A stretch of DNA of 64,000 nucleotides from Stenomitos rutilans HA7619-LM2 (GCA_019358945.1 JAHHIE010000028.1:1-64000), one strand, 5' to 3'; shown: positions 21,852-33,423, counted from the stretch's first letter. Numbers and translations: made by a program. Notes: generated from the sequence alone by a model not told the origin.

Positions 21852-23048
21852 ATGACCAAATCACGCTACTTCATGCCACCTACAGCACTATGGCACATGT
21901 TGCAAACTCAGCGACCGCTTGCGTGGGCACAACTTTCACATCAAAAAGTGCGTTTAGCCGTGGCAATGGGTGGTATCTCTTTTGCTAACGTGCTGATTTT
22001 TATGCAGTTAGGCTTCCTGTCGCTTTTTACTGGCGGTGCGACGGCCTTACCGCAAAGTTTGAAAGGAGACTTGTTCTTACTCAACCCCAGCACTGAATTT
22101 TTAGGATCAAATGGGTTCGATCGCATTCGTCTCTATCAAGCCGCCGCAATTCAAGGCGTGGTTGCAACAACACCGTTGTATATTTCACCCACGTCCTGGG
22201 CTTATTCTGAGCAGAAAAAATCTTTTGAAGGTCGTGTGTATGCCTTTAACCCCACTCAAACGGTCTTTAATTTGCCCGCTGTCACTCAGCAACAGCAGCG
22301 ACTTAACGTTCCCAACAGCGTGTTGTTCGATCGACAGGCAAAGCCTGATTTTGGCCCCATTCCCCAGCTTTTCGCCGAGAAAGGCCCTGTGATGGCTCTG
22401 CTCAACAACCGTCGTGTCACGGTCGAAGGGCTTTTTAGTCTAGGCAACTCATTCTTCTTAGGCAGTGGGAACGTGATCATGAGTGAAGCCACTTTTGCAG
22501 ACATCTTTGGTGCAAATTTGCTGGATCAAGTGAGCGTGGGTGTGGTGACACTGGCAGCCAACGCAAACCCAGCGGCCGTGAAAGCAGGTATTGAAAAGAA
22601 CGTGCCAGGAGTGAAAGCCTATACCCACGATGAGTTAATAGCCAAAGAGTTAACTTTTCAGGAAAGTACGGCGGTAGGCCCCATCTTTAGCTTTGGTACC
22701 ATCATGGGCTTTATTGTGGGCGTAGTGATTGTGTATCAGGTGCTCTACAGCGATGTCAACGATCACCTGGCAGAATACGCCACGCTTAAAGCAATGGGCT
22801 ACTCCGATCGCTCCTTACTCATGGTTATTTTTCAAGAAGCAACAATCCTTGCCATCTTGGGGTTTCTGCCTGGGTTTGCCATTTCCGTCTGGATGTATGG
22901 CTTTTTGGGCGGCTTGACCCGACTGGAGCTCATCATGAGTCCTGAAATTGCCCTCACAGTTTTTGTTCTCACGCTTGTGATGTGTACCGTATCAGCGGCG
23001 ATTGCCTCCAGCAAGCTCCGGTCTGCCGATCCAGCCGATGTTTTTTAG
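21852..23048 (+). CDS. devC: ABC exporter permease DevC
   Basis: LLFM..TLKAMGYSDRSLLMVIFQEA FtsX-like; ATG at 21852. Confidence 0.92.
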   Translation: MTKSRYFMPPTALWHMLQTQRPLAWAQLSHQKVRLAVAMGGISFANVLIFMQLGFLSLFTGGATALPQSLKGDLFLLNPSTEFLGSNGFDRIRLYQAAAIQGVVATTPLYISPTSWAYSEQKKSFEGRVYAFNPTQTVFNLPAVTQQQQRLNVPNSVLFDRQAKPDFGPIPQLFAEKGPVMALLNNRRVTVEGLFSLGNSFFLGSGNVIMSEATFADIFGANLLDQVSVGVVTLAANANPAAVKAGIEKNVPGVKAYTHDELIAKELTFQESTAVGPIFSFGTIMGFIVGVVIVYQVLYSDVNDHLAEYATLKAMGYSDRSLLMVIFQEATILAILGFLPGFAISVWMYGFLGGLTRLELIMSPEIALTVFVLTLVMCTVSAAIASSKLRSADPADVF

Positions 23049-23136
23049 CGCAGTATTTCGTTCCAAGCTTAACCACTATGCCTATAGAGCCAACAACGCC
23101 CCCTCCTGACTCCTGAGTTTTGAGTTTTGAGTTTTG

Positions 23137-23238
23137 ATACCAATTTGAATTGAAAATGCGACACATCCTGTAGGGGCAAGGCATTGCCTTGCCCCTACCC
23201 ACCGATTGATCTGTAGCCGTCATTCTTTAAATCGGTAT
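23137..23238. mobile_element. 102-bp MITE-like repeat, copy A
   Basis: Exact reverse complement of 27701-27802; termini ATACC.ATTT/AAAT.GGTAT; internal palindrome GTAGGGGCAAGGCATTGCCTTGCCCCTAC. Confidence 0.75.
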
Positions 23239-23316
23239 GAGTTTTGAGTTTTGAGTTTTGACTCCTGACTCCTGACTCCTGATGCACCGTCCTTAGCCAC
23301 TCATACTCACTTCTTT

Positions 23317-24054
23317 ATGCTGCAAACCCCCGTCATTGCAATCCAAAAACTCAACCATACGTTTGGCAAAGGGGCACTCCAACAACCTGTATTAAGCAAC
23401 ATCAATCTTGAGATGAATTCTGGTGAAATTGTGATTCTGACCGGGCCTTCTGGGAGCGGGAAAACGACTTTGCTGACGCTGATCGGAGCGCTGAGAAAAA
23501 TGCAGGATGGGAGCCTTAAAATTCTCAACCAGGAATTGCAAGGTGCCAACCAGCGCAAGCTCATGCAAGTACGCAACCAAATTGGTTTTATTTTTCAATC
23601 CCACAATTTGCTCAAGTGCCTCACGGCTTGGGAAAATGTAGCGATGTCGCTTAAACTCCACAAAACGACGCTGCCCGTCGAAAGGAGAACTAAAGCAACA
23701 GCCATACTCCAGTCTGTAGGATTGGCCGATCGAGTAGATTATTACCCGGAAACTCTCTCTGGTGGGCAAAAGCAGCGTGTGGCGATCGCCCGTGCTCTGG
23801 TCAGCCATCCCAGACTGATTCTGGCTGACGAACCCACAGCCGCACTGGATAGACAGTCAGGGCGCGACATTGTGGAACTCATGCAAAAGTTAGCTCAAGA
23901 ACAAGCGTGCGCCATTTTGCTGGTAACGCATGACAACCGCATTTTGGATATTGCCGATCGCCTGATCCACATGGAAGATGGTCGCTTAGTGAATGAGCAA
24001 GAAACGTACGATGCAGAAACGACGATCGCGCCGCTTGCGGAACTGCAAACGTGA
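23317..24054 (+). CDS. devA: ABC exporter ATP-binding protein DevA
   Basis: [33 protein letters not shown]. Confidence 0.95.
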   Translation: MLQTPVIAIQKLNHTFGKGALQQPVLSNINLEMNSGEIVILTGPSGSGKTTLLTLIGALRKMQDGSLKILNQELQGANQRKLMQVRNQIGFIFQSHNLLKCLTAWENVAMSLKLHKTTLPVERRTKATAILQSVGLADRVDYYPETLSGGQKQRVAIARALVSHPRLILADEPTAALDRQSGRDIVELMQKLAQEQACAILLVTHDNRILDIADRLIHMEDGRLVNEQETYDAETTIAPLAELQT

Positions 24055-24114
24055 GTTGATCCATACGCTATAGTGGCTCTAAGCGGCACCAGCGGGAAAG
24101 ACGAGGAAAAGGCA

Positions 24115-24744
24115 ATGTATGCAGTCATTTCAAGCGAACGCATTCAATTGCCGCCGGGAACCGTTGTTCATTTACCGGGAACCTGGCAGGACTACCTTGC
24201 TTTGTGCGAAAGCCGAGGGGATGGCTCCATTCCGCGCATCAAGTACCGCAGTGGAGAAATCGTGCTGATGAGTCCTTTACCCAAGCATGGGCGCGATGCT
24301 CACCTAATTGCAAATGTGGTGACAGTCTTGCTAGACAGTCAAAACCGTAATTACGAGGCGTTTACGCCCATCACCATGTCGCTGCCAGAAGAGAGTGGCA
24401 TTGAACCTGACTATTGCTTCTATATTGAGCGTTGGCAAGCAGCCGTCGGCAAAGACCGCTTAAATTGGGGGATTGATCCGCCACCGGATTTAGTGATTGA
24501 AATTGATGTTACGTCCTACTCCAGTGTGAACGATTACTTACCCTATCGTGTGCCTGAAGTCTGGTTGTTCAAACGGAACCAGCTTGCCATTCATGAACTG
24601 CACAATGACGCATATCAACTGCGATCGGAGAGTCGCTTTTTCCCAGGAACTGATCTGCGATCGCCGATGTCTCGTTGCCTTCAAACAGCCGCTGAACAAG
24701 GAACTGGCGTAGCAATACGAGAACTTCGACAATCCTTGCTGTGA
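24115..24744 (+). CDS. Uma2 family endonuclease/restriction-fold protein
   Basis: RIKYRSGEIVLMSPLPKHGRDAHLIANVV...PDLVIEIDVTS. Confidence 0.9.
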   Translation: MYAVISSERIQLPPGTVVHLPGTWQDYLALCESRGDGSIPRIKYRSGEIVLMSPLPKHGRDAHLIANVVTVLLDSQNRNYEAFTPITMSLPEESGIEPDYCFYIERWQAAVGKDRLNWGIDPPPDLVIEIDVTSYSSVNDYLPYRVPEVWLFKRNQLAIHELHNDAYQLRSESRFFPGTDLRSPMSRCLQTAAEQGTGVAIRELRQSLL

Positions 24745-24814
24745 TCACGTACAGGAGAGTGTAACAATAGTTAAAGACAACGTAACCGCTAGCTTCAACT
24801 GTGAGTCTTCATTT

Positions 24815-25642
24815 GTGAGTTTTCAAACGCCATTACTGCTTCAAAAAGCGGCTTCTAGCTCCACCCTTCACACACTTTGGAGCGATAGCCTCACCGTTTT
24901 CTGGGGAGATTGGCTCGATCTGCGGGTGCGTCTGGTGCAAGTCGTCGCGTCTGGTTTGGTGTCGCCGCTGATCTACATCGTGGGTTTTGGGTTGGGCCTG
25001 GGAAGCGCTCTGGATTCAGCCATGAAGCCCTCAGCGGGAGACAACTACTTGCAGTTCATTCTGCCCGGAATGGTGGCGCTGTCATCAATGGTGATTAGCT
25101 TTGGCGGCACAACCTTTTCAATTTGCGGCGATCGTCTCTTCACCAAAACCTTTGAAGAAATGCTGTTGATGCCCGTGCATCCGCTGGCGCTTCACGTTGG
25201 CAAGATGATGGCAGGCATTGTGCGAGGCATGCTCACCGCAGGTTCCGTCATTCTGGTTGCCATTCTCTGCACAGGCAAGGTGTGGAGCTTTCTCAACCCG
25301 CTGTTTCTGCTGGTGCTAGTGCTGAACTGTGCGGTCTTTTCAGCGCTGGGCGTGATTGTGGGGCTAAATGTCAAATCGCTAGAAAGCGTCGGTATCTACA
25401 ACAATTTTGTGATTGTACCCATGTCATTTCTGGGCGCAACTTTTTTTGACCCGGTGACGCTACCGATCGCGCTAAAAGTCATCGTTTACCTGCTGCCTCT
25501 AACCTACACCAGTCTGGGACTACGAGCAGCAGCTTATTTGCCCCTTGCGCAGTTTCCCTGGTACGTCATTCCGGTGCTGCTGTTGGCGGCAATTGTACTC
25601 TCGGCGATCGGGGCACGTCAGTTTTCTAACCAGCAAGATTGA
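24815..25642 (+). CDS. ABC-2 type transporter permease
   Basis: Six TM segments; FILPGMVALSSMVISFGGTTF...FEEMLLMPVHPLALHVGKM. Confidence 0.88.
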   Translation: MSFQTPLLLQKAASSSTLHTLWSDSLTVFWGDWLDLRVRLVQVVASGLVSPLIYIVGFGLGLGSALDSAMKPSAGDNYLQFILPGMVALSSMVISFGGTTFSICGDRLFTKTFEEMLLMPVHPLALHVGKMMAGIVRGMLTAGSVILVAILCTGKVWSFLNPLFLLVLVLNCAVFSALGVIVGLNVKSLESVGIYNNFVIVPMSFLGATFFDPVTLPIALKVIVYLLPLTYTSLGLRAAAYLPLAQFPWYVIPVLLLAAIVLSAIGARQFSNQQD

Positions 25643-25749
25643 TTGGAGCAAAGGGATGAGGGATGAGGGATGAAGGATGAATTAGCTTTGAATATTGGAA
25701 ACTGGAGACTGCTTCCCGTTCCCCCCTGCCTCCCTTGCTTCCCCTGCCC

Positions 25750-27147
25750 TCACTTCCGTGACTGACTCGAAAGATTAATCCGATCGCCCAATTGCCGCAA
25801 TGTTTGTGCCATGCTGGGATCGCTCTCCTTAAGCTGAGCAATCTTATCGCAGCTATACATGACGGTAGTGTGGTCTTTGCCGCCAAACTCTTCACCAATC
25901 TTGGGCAGGCTCAAATCAGTATGATGCCGCATTAAGTACATCCCAATTTGACGGGCAACGCTGATTTCACGGCGACGAGAACTGCCTTTCAGGTCATCGA
26001 CCGAGACATCAAAGGCTTCCGCGATCGCCAGAATCACCGCTTCTGGTGTTGCTTCCACCTTCTCTACGGGAGGATTGAGGACGGGTGAAATATTCTCCAC
26101 TGTCATGGGCAACCCCGAAATGGAAATATAGGCAACCGCTCGAATCAGTGCCCCTTCTAGCTCACGAATGTTGTTGGTGTAGCTAGAGGCAATGTATTCA
26201 ATCACCTCACGCGGCAGACGCATGTTTTCGTACTCGGCTTTCTTTTGCAGAATCGCCATACGCGTTTCTAAATCGGGCGGCTGAATGTCGGCAATCAAGC
26301 CCATCGAAAAGCGGGAACAGAGCCGTTCTTGCAGGCGAGGAATCTGGTTGGGAGGACGATCGGATGCCAGCACCACCTGCTTACCCGTCTCGTGCAGCGT
26401 ATTGAAGGTATGAAAAAACTCTTCCTGGGTATACTCCTTGCCTTCAATAAACTGGATGTCATCCACCAGCAGCACATCTACCGCCCGATAGCGCTCCTGA
26501 AAGCTCTGCCGACTGTCTTTGCGAATGGCTGTAATGAGATCGTTCGTAAACTGCTCTGTGGAGACGTAGACGATGCGCGAGGTAGAGCAGATTTCCAGCC
26601 GATAATGCCCGATCGCCTGCATGAGATGCGTTTTGCCCAGTCCGACCCCCCCACACAGAAACAGGGGATTGAACTCCCGACCAGGTGACTCTGCAACGGC
26701 TAGAGAAGCTGCATGGGCCATGCGATTATTGGAACCTACGACCAGCCGCGAAAACACATATTTAGAATTCAAATCGCTCCGCGCACTGTTGCCAGTGGTT
26801 GGCGCAACCGTTTGAGAGGTAGGTGGGGGATCAGCAGGGTTCTCATGAAATGGCAGCGGCCAGAACATGTCTGCATTATCGATAGCATCGTCACCTTGCG
26901 CGATCGTGATGTGAATATCGATCGGGTGCCCTATCACTTCCTGCACCACTTCCGCAATGGTCTTGATGTAATACTTTTGCAGCCAATTACGTGCAAAGGG
27001 GTTAGGGGTACGGATGACCAGGCAATTGTCATCTAACTGCTCTGCAACTGCCGTTTTGATCCAAGTTTCAAAGGTTGGACGACTGAGCTGAATCTGCAAG
27101 CGTTCCAGCACCTTTGTCCAGAGATTATCGAGCGTAATTTCGACCAC
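25750..27147 (-). CDS. dnaA: Chromosomal replication initiator DnaA
   Basis: [17 protein letters not shown] Walker [16 protein letters not shown] signature. Confidence 0.98.
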   Translation of the reverse strand: MVEITLDNLWTKVLERLQIQLSRPTFETWIKTAVAEQLDDNCLVIRTPNPFARNWLQKYYIKTIAEVVQEVIGHPIDIHITIAQGDDAIDNADMFWPLPFHENPADPPPTSQTVAPTTGNSARSDLNSKYVFSRLVVGSNNRMAHAASLAVAESPGREFNPLFLCGGVGLGKTHLMQAIGHYRLEICSTSRIVYVSTEQFTNDLITAIRKDSRQSFQERYRAVDVLLVDDIQFIEGKEYTQEEFFHTFNTLHETGKQVVLASDRPPNQIPRLQERLCSRFSMGLIADIQPPDLETRMAILQKKAEYENMRLPREVIEYIASSYTNNIRELEGALIRAVAYISISGLPMTVENISPVLNPPVEKVEATPEAVILAIAEAFDVSVDDLKGSSRRREISVARQIGMYLMRHHTDLSLPKIGEEFGGKDHTTVMYSCDKIAQLKESDPSMAQTLRQLGDRINLSSQSRK

Positions 27148-27700
27148 GAATCCTCACCTCTTACCCGTGAATGGCGACATAAACCGAGGCAAACCGGAGA
27201 TCCCGACTTCCTTCTCTGGGCGGCAAGCGCTGCCCCAACCTTACTGCGTTGCCCTCAAACGATGCACCGAAATTAGCTGAAGCGCAAGTCCAAAATGAGT
27301 AGATTTACTGTACGGAAAAAGTGCTAAGCCAGCATTTAGCTCTACATATAGCGTTTAGTCTATTGAAGTAGTTTAGTAGTAGCGTATCAGATCTTGCTGG
27401 AGACGATCGTTCTCTGACAACGTCGCTCTGGAGCACAGTCCAGCAGCCCTCTAGACAACCACTCTGCCGCAGACCGTTCTATGACCGCCGTCCAAGAAGG
27501 GCGAATAACGCTGCCATGCCTCTCCGAGCAGTTTAGAGTAGCGCGATCAATCACAAAATTGGCTCCCTGATGCATGAACAGAAGAGCAGTCTACCCGATT
27601 TTCACAAGCAAGCGATAGCGCTTAGAGCATCTTTAGAATTTGAAAGGGTAGGGGGCAGAAGGTAGAAGAAGGCAGAGGGCAGAAGGATAGGGGATGAATT

Positions 27701-27802
27701 ATACCGATTTAAAGAATGACGGCTACAGATCAATCGGTGGGTAGGGGCAAGGCATTGCCTTGCCCCTACAGGATGTGTCGCATTTTCAATTCAAATTGGT
27801 AT
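27701..27802. mobile_element. 102-bp MITE-like repeat, copy B (inverted relative to copy A)
   Basis: Exact reverse complement of 23137-23238. Confidence 0.75.
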
Positions 27803-27924
27803 TAGCTTTGAATATTGGAGGCAACGGGAACTAACTACTGGAGGCTGCTTCCCTGCCCCCCACGTTTCCCCTGCTCCCCTTACCCCCTTGCCTCCCCTTT
27901 TCCCGACTCCCTACTTTCCCCTCC

Positions 27925-28371
27925 CTACTCCCTTCCCACTTCCGCAGGCTGTGATGGTTCTGGCAAGCTGGTTTCCATCTTGAGGCAGTTGAGACCGTCT
28001 ACTTGCAATTGGTATTCGACACGATCCATTAAGCGGTTGAGAATGAGCCAGCCATAGCCGCCTTCTTGCATCAATTCTGGTGTTGGCTCCATGTATGTTG
28101 CGATATCATAGCCAGCGCCATGATCCCAGAGTTCCAGGGCGATGTCGCGTTCTCGCAGTTCTAGCCGTATCAGGACAGGCAGAGCGGGCTGATCTTTGTG
28201 CGCGTGGCGGACGACATTTGAATAAGCCTCGACTAGAACCAGCCTTAGCCGATTGGACTGTCGAGTCCAATCGACGTGGTTGCCAAGTTCTACTTCCAGC
28301 GCGCCTAGAAGCCAATTTTCGACAATGGCTAAAAACTTCAGGTCGCTGGGTACGTGTAGCTCAGTTCTCAT
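27925..28371 (-). CDS. RsbW-like anti-sigma regulatory ATPase
   Basis: VLVEAYSNVVRHAHKD...ALELWDHGAGYD HATPase. Confidence 0.85.
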   Translation of the reverse strand: MRTELHVPSDLKFLAIVENWLLGALEVELGNHVDWTRQSNRLRLVLVEAYSNVVRHAHKDQPALPVLIRLELRERDIALELWDHGAGYDIATYMEPTPELMQEGGYGWLILNRLMDRVEYQLQVDGLNCLKMETSLPEPSQPAEVGRE

Positions 28372-28374
28372 TAA

Positions 28375-30099
28375 CTACAGAACCTCCAGGGAGAGTATGG
28401 TCTGGTCGTCTTCTTGAATTGTATTGTGCGATCGAATCCGCGAAAGCAAGCGGTTGAGGTCAAGAGGGGCATGTTCTTGCATCAGCAGCTGCCACAAACC
28501 AGCTTGTTGCAGCATCGCCGTCACCGTTTGGGGGGTCTTGGTGCTGCCGTTGTCAGCCGTCGCCACTGTCGCCTCGGTAATGCCGTCGCTGGTCAGGAGC
28601 ATGACCTCCCCTGGGTTGAGCGCCACGCTACCGGATGCTGCCTTCCAGATCGGTAGAATACCCAACGGCACGCCACGTACTTTCAGATAGTTAGGTTCCA
28701 CGGCTGATGCGCCTTGAGTTGCTACCTGCGCGGCTACATTGCGGCTAGACCACACTAAGGGGTAAATGTGTCCCGCATTGGCATACACAAGCTGCCTGGT
28801 TGCAGGGCTATAGCGTGCCAGAACCATTGTGATAAAGCAGTTGGTACTCACCAAATCTTCAGAAAGACTGCGGTTTAAGTTCTGCATGACAAGATGTGGT
28901 TCTGGCGGTGATTCTTGAGACAGTTCTCGCCGCAGTACGGAAATTGCGCTTGCCATGAACAGAGCGGCAGGCACGCCTTTGCCAGACACGTCTCCTACAG
29001 CTAGCCAAATGTCGCCTTGAGGATGGGCATAAACCTCAAAAAAGTCGCCGCCCACTTCCCGTGCCGGAAAGCAGCACGCCTGTACTTTCATGCCATCCAG
29101 GTCGGGAAGGCTTTGGCGGAGCAGGTTTCCTTGAATCTGGCGGGCAACGGCCAGTTCTGCCCGCATTTGTTCGGCTTGCTCCTGAGTGCGCTGGTAAAGC
29201 TTGGCCTGCGAAAGGGCAAGGGCTGCCTGATCGGCCACTCCTTGAATGAGTTCGATATCTTCAAGCGACCAGGGTTGGTCGATCGCCCCCCGATACAGCG
29301 ACAATACCGCCAGAAGTTCTTGCTGGTACAGAAGCGGTACCACCAACTGATACTCTTTCTCAGCCTGCTCCTGTTTTGTCAGTGCTGGTGTGACTTGAAG
29401 CTGCCGGGTTTGCCACGCCGCTTGCAGGAGTGATGTCTCCTCAAGCCGATCTGCAAGTGGGGGGGACTCTTGACCGAGTGCTGTTTCTGCCGCTTGGTTG
29501 CTGTGATAGACCAGTGCTTTTGGTTCCAGGCTATCGTCCACTACAGGATGCAACATGCACCGACTTGCCGCAAAGGTTTGTCCCAGCGTTTCAGCAATGG
29601 TCTGTAGCATGCTGCTGTAGTCCAGCGACTCACGAATCGCCGTGGTCATCGTGTTAAACAGCGATTCACGACGTAATGACCGCCGCAGTTCGTTAGTGCG
29701 TTGCTTTAAAACTTGATACGTTTCTGCCGCTTGCTGGACGACCCCTTTTAGCTGGTCAGGATTCCAGGGTTTGGTGATGTATTTGAACACCTTGCCTGCG
29801 TTAATGGCTTCGACCAAATCTTCGACATCGGTGTAGCCAGTCAAAACAATCCGAATCGTGTCGGGGTAGCGATCGACCGTTTTGCTCAGAAATTCTGTGC
29901 CCAGCATTTCAGGCATGCGCTGGTCTGAAATGATAATCGCCATTTCTCCCTGCTGCTCTAGAATTTGCAGTGCCGCGATCGCGCTATCGGCTTTGATCAC
30001 CTCAAAGTCACGACGAAACGTGCGATAGAGCAGATCCAGGTTGTCGGGTTCGTCATCGACCACCATTAATTTGAGCTTTTTACCCATGCCCTGAGCCAT
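28375..30099 (-). CDS. Response regulator receiver-GAF-SpoIIE/PP2C phosphatase
   Basis: LMVVDDEPDNLDLLYRTF receiver; GGDFFEVYAHPQGDIWLAVGDVSGKGVPAALFMA PP2C. Confidence 0.92.
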   Translation of the reverse strand: MAQGMGKKLKLMVVDDEPDNLDLLYRTFRRDFEVIKADSAIAALQILEQQGEMAIIISDQRMPEMLGTEFLSKTVDRYPDTIRIVLTGYTDVEDLVEAINAGKVFKYITKPWNPDQLKGVVQQAAETYQVLKQRTNELRRSLRRESLFNTMTTAIRESLDYSSMLQTIAETLGQTFAASRCMLHPVVDDSLEPKALVYHSNQAAETALGQESPPLADRLEETSLLQAAWQTRQLQVTPALTKQEQAEKEYQLVVPLLYQQELLAVLSLYRGAIDQPWSLEDIELIQGVADQAALALSQAKLYQRTQEQAEQMRAELAVARQIQGNLLRQSLPDLDGMKVQACCFPAREVGGDFFEVYAHPQGDIWLAVGDVSGKGVPAALFMASAISVLRRELSQESPPEPHLVMQNLNRSLSEDLVSTNCFITMVLARYSPATRQLVYANAGHIYPLVWSSRNVAAQVATQGASAVEPNYLKVRGVPLGILPIWKAASGSVALNPGEVMLLTSDGITEATVATADNGSTKTPQTVTAMLQQAGLWQLLMQEHAPLDLNRLLSRIRSHNTIQEDDQTILSLEVL

Positions 30100-30321
30100 G
30101 CCAATACTCCATGTTAAGCACAAAGGTGCTCTGTCGTTGATCTCCAGCCACAATCACTCTTCATTAGAGTAAGGTACCCCATACGGTTTGAGCTTGAACA
30201 AGGGGGAGTGGGGGCCGGGAGGTGGGGAGTAGGGGAAGCGAGGGGAGCAGGGAAGGAAGCTTTCAGGAGTTAATTCCCAGTTACCGCCAATAGTCAAAGC
30301 TAATTCATCCCTCATCCCTCG

Positions 30322-30963
30322 TTATTGACGGCGAAACTGATAAGACTCTGCTTTCGCCCCCCATACCTGTTTGCCAGCAGCATCAAAGCCTTGATCCCAG
30401 GTGTCCATGCCATCAAGACGCAGCACGATATGGTTCTTAATTCTCACTGCACCTCGGACATTCGCAGGACAGCCATCAGCAGGAGTATTACCCACATAAG
30501 CATCACCAGAGCGCCGCAGGAAAACGCTACAAATGGTAGTGCCGAGGTCTTTAGTTTGCACCAGGCGATCGCCAACAGGCTTGTCGCAGAAATTGATCCA
30601 GGCGGTAGGATTCACAGGCTTGAAGGAGCGCGATCGCACACTTTGGCTCACTGGGCTGGCGCTAAGCTGCAAAAAGCGTTGCCGATATGGTTTAGCTAAC
30701 TCCTTAGCCAGTGCTTGCTCCTGATAGAGCAGGATCGTGTTGCTCGGTGCGGCATTACCTGCCAACGTCACCCGGCACGTCGTCATACGGACGTTAGCCG
30801 CTTTGAGATTGGCCCGTGACTGAGCGGCTGTAGACATCACGCCCTCAAGCCGCGCTGCAACTGCTTCAACTTGCTGCTCCAGGGGCAGGCCATCACTATG
30901 AGCAGGGGCTGCGGCTATAAGCAGGTATGGGAAAATTAAAGCGATCGCAAACTGATGCTTCAC
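30322..30963 (-). CDS. Hypothetical secreted protein
   Basis: N-terminal signal-like sequence; CpcT/CpeT-like features not excluded. Confidence 0.5.
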   Translation of the reverse strand: MKHQFAIALIFPYLLIAAAPAHSDGLPLEQQVEAVAARLEGVMSTAAQSRANLKAANVRMTTCRVTLAGNAAPSNTILLYQEQALAKELAKPYRQRFLQLSASPVSQSVRSRSFKPVNPTAWINFCDKPVGDRLVQTKDLGTTICSVFLRRSGDAYVGNTPADGCPANVRGAVRIKNHIVLRLDGMDTWDQGFDAAGKQVWGAKAESYQFRRQ

Positions 30964-31239
30964 AGTAAATCACTCAGTAAAGGAGGACGATTGATTCCTG
31001 TCAAAATGCTACCGCAATCAGATGAAGAGATTTTTAGGAGAGTCGTCAGATAGTTTGAGTTGGAAGAGAGGAGTGAGGAGTGAGGTGAGAGGTGTAAGGA
31101 TGTAAGAGTTTTGAGTTTTGAGTTAAAGAGCTATTAGCTATCAACAGCCCAGCCATCAGCTTTCTTCTAACAACCAACAACTAAAAACCCTAGCGAAGCT
31201 ATGCCGAAGGCTTTACAACTTCTTTTACCTTTTTCCTTC

Positions 31240-32190
31240 TCACCCACCCCGCGCAAGCCACGTATCTGCTTGCGCTAGTTTGGCTTGCCAAGCCGCGTAG
31301 CCATTGGCATTGAGATGTAACCCATCCGTGGTTAGCTCAGGGCGCAGGTTGCCCTCTTCGTCGGTAAATTGGGTGTAGAGATCTAAGAAGGTGACTCCAT
31401 CTTCCTGAGCGATCGCGGCGAGTCGTTGATTCAGCCAACCAATGCGATTGCCGGGCACCATCGTTGTGCGGGTAGGCAGAATGGATTGTAGAACGATGCG
31501 GGCACCAGGATGTGTTTGCCTCAAGCGGCGTACAATTTGGCGCAGATTCCACAGAATATCGTTATCGGTTGCGCCTTGCTTGAGGTCATTTACGCCAGCC
31601 ATGACATAAATTGCCTGTGGGCGAGCGATCGAAAACGTGGGCAAGCGGTGGAGGATCGCCTGAGTGGTTTCGCCAGAAATCGCTTGATTGAGCCAGAGTT
31701 GACCTGACGGCAGGCGATCGCTCGGAAACCACAGACTGAGCGAATCACCAACCATGACCGACAAACGGCGGTTTCCTTGCCCTCTAGTTGCAGCCTTGGC
31801 CTCTAAAGCCAGCAGCCGTCGCCACTGGGCGTCGGTTGGGTTTCTAGTAGCTCGTGACCAGATTTCATAAAAGCTATCGATCGGCAACCGGGTGTAGAGC
31901 TTGCCCGATCGCAGGGCCGCCACACGCTGCCAGTAGAGTTGGCTACCTGAACGGGGTAAGGCGATCGCGGGCTGAGAAAATTCTGTAGCTTCCTGCCCAA
32001 TATCAGGCTGCACATTGGGCTTCAGAATAGCTTTAGTTCGAGTGGCTTCCTCTGAAGAATCGGTTTGACGCAAAGGCGATGTCTTCCAATCGCGGGCTAT
32101 TAGTGGGGCGGCTGGTGGAGGCACACTGGTAGACGGTTGCTGAGCCAAGCTTTTTGACAAAACGGTTGCCAACAGAGAAAGATCGGTCAT
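31240..32190 (-). CDS. SGNH/GDSL-type hydrolase
   Basis: VMVGDSLSLWFP (block I), GVNDLKQG, DGLHLNANGY. Confidence 0.88.
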   Translation of the reverse strand: MTDLSLLATVLSKSLAQQPSTSVPPPAAPLIARDWKTSPLRQTDSSEEATRTKAILKPNVQPDIGQEATEFSQPAIALPRSGSQLYWQRVAALRSGKLYTRLPIDSFYEIWSRATRNPTDAQWRRLLALEAKAATRGQGNRRLSVMVGDSLSLWFPSDRLPSGQLWLNQAISGETTQAILHRLPTFSIARPQAIYVMAGVNDLKQGATDNDILWNLRQIVRRLRQTHPGARIVLQSILPTRTTMVPGNRIGWLNQRLAAIAQEDGVTFLDLYTQFTDEEGNLRPELTTDGLHLNANGYAAWQAKLAQADTWLARGG

Positions 32191-32660
32191 TTTGCTACAG
32201 GAAACTCATGTTTTCCTAGTCACAATTGCTGCGCCCGATCAGGAAAATTGTTAGCAAAAATTTACGTCCGCAGAGTAAATGTGGCCTCAACGTTGCAACG
32301 GCCATATCAACGGAAGCTTGTCTGAACGACGCGATCGTATGCACGCAGGCAACGCTTCCTTCCTCTAATTTCTCTTCAGCTATAGCAGTCCGAAAGGGTG
32401 CGTCAAAAGTATGTGTGGTTTAAGCCATCAGTCCTAAGCCCTCAACATAGACTTTAAGGCTGGTAGCTGATAGCTAACCCAAAAATAATTTTTATAAAGC
32501 AAGAGGATTGCTCTGTCACGACTATAGTTCAAAGCTACAACGGTAAAATAAATGCTGGATGGGTTTGCTTCGCCAATCAAGGTATGTGCCTACAGTGCTG
32601 GAGCTTTCTCACCTAGACGTAAAGATTCAATGACATCTCATTTTGAGATTGGAGCTAAGA

Positions 32661-32852
32661 ATGACGATCGACTGTGCTGAAGCCTGCAAAAACGGCTGTG
32701 TATTAGGTGATAAATGTCCAAACCTGGAATACAAAGCCCAAGCAACTAAATTTATTAGCGAAACCTCGCTTGATCAAATGCTGAAAATGGCAGAAGAGGC
32801 TATTCGTAAAAAGCGTATGGAGCCACCTCAATGGATTTTGCCTGACGAATAA
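32661..32852 (+). CDS. Small Cys-containing hypothetical protein
   Basis: MTIDCAEACKNGCVLGDKCPNLEYKAQATKFI... Confidence 0.6.
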   Translation: MTIDCAEACKNGCVLGDKCPNLEYKAQATKFISETSLDQMLKMAEEAIRKKRMEPPQWILPDE

Positions 32853-33153
32853 AGACTACTGAGACGCGACTAATCAACGATTTCTCATGAACCTCGAAGG
32901 TCTAAGCGACAACATTTGGTTTGATACCTGATTCTTGGTTAAAGCTTCCGAGGTTTGCGCAAGCCCGATTGCAAAAAATAGGTTCAGCAAGAGAAATAGT
33001 AGCTCTCACTGAACCTGCTTAGTTTTAACTTTCGCCTTCTGAGCAAGCTTCTTGCTTTAGCCGTGAAGTTTGAAAACTACTTACCTTCACACATCGGCAA
33101 CATCAAGGCACAGCACCCAGTCAGGCGTTACTAAACCTAAATTGAGGGACGAC

Positions 33154-33423
33154 CTAAACTGCACGGCGGGTGAGCAGCCCCCACAAGAAAATGGCAATAA
33201 TTGCACCAAGAACCGCTACAAAAACGCCAGGAATACTCAAGCTTGTAGCTGCCAATTGAAGCGTGCCAGTATTCAACAAGCTAAACAAAGAACCACCGAC
33301 AAACGCGCCAATAATACCTAAAACGATCGTGCCAAGGATGCCGCCACCTTGAGGACCTGGGTAAATTGCTTTCGCAATAGCACCCGCAATCAAACCTAAT
33401 ACGATCCAAGCAATGATGTTCAT
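33154..33423 (-). CDS. GlsB/YeaQ/YmgE family stress-response membrane protein
   Basis: IIAWIVLGLIAGAIAKAIYPGPQGGGILGTIVLGIIGAFVGG. Confidence 0.9.
   Translation of the reverse strand: MNIIAWIVLGLIAGAIAKAIYPGPQGGGILGTIVLGIIGAFVGGSLFSLLNTGTLQLAATSLSIPGVFVAVLGAIIAIFLWGLLTRRAV

Noticed and set aside
9610-24744. Uma2-family genes (9610-10287, 24115-24744) as parts of a defence system
   Set aside because: These families are extremely numerous in cyanobacterial genomes and here have no defence-gene neighbours.
25750-27700. oriC next to dnaA
   Set aside because: No cluster of TTWTCCACA-type DnaA boxes or AT-rich unwinding element seen upstream of dnaA, and dnaN is absent; location of dnaA alone is not evidence.
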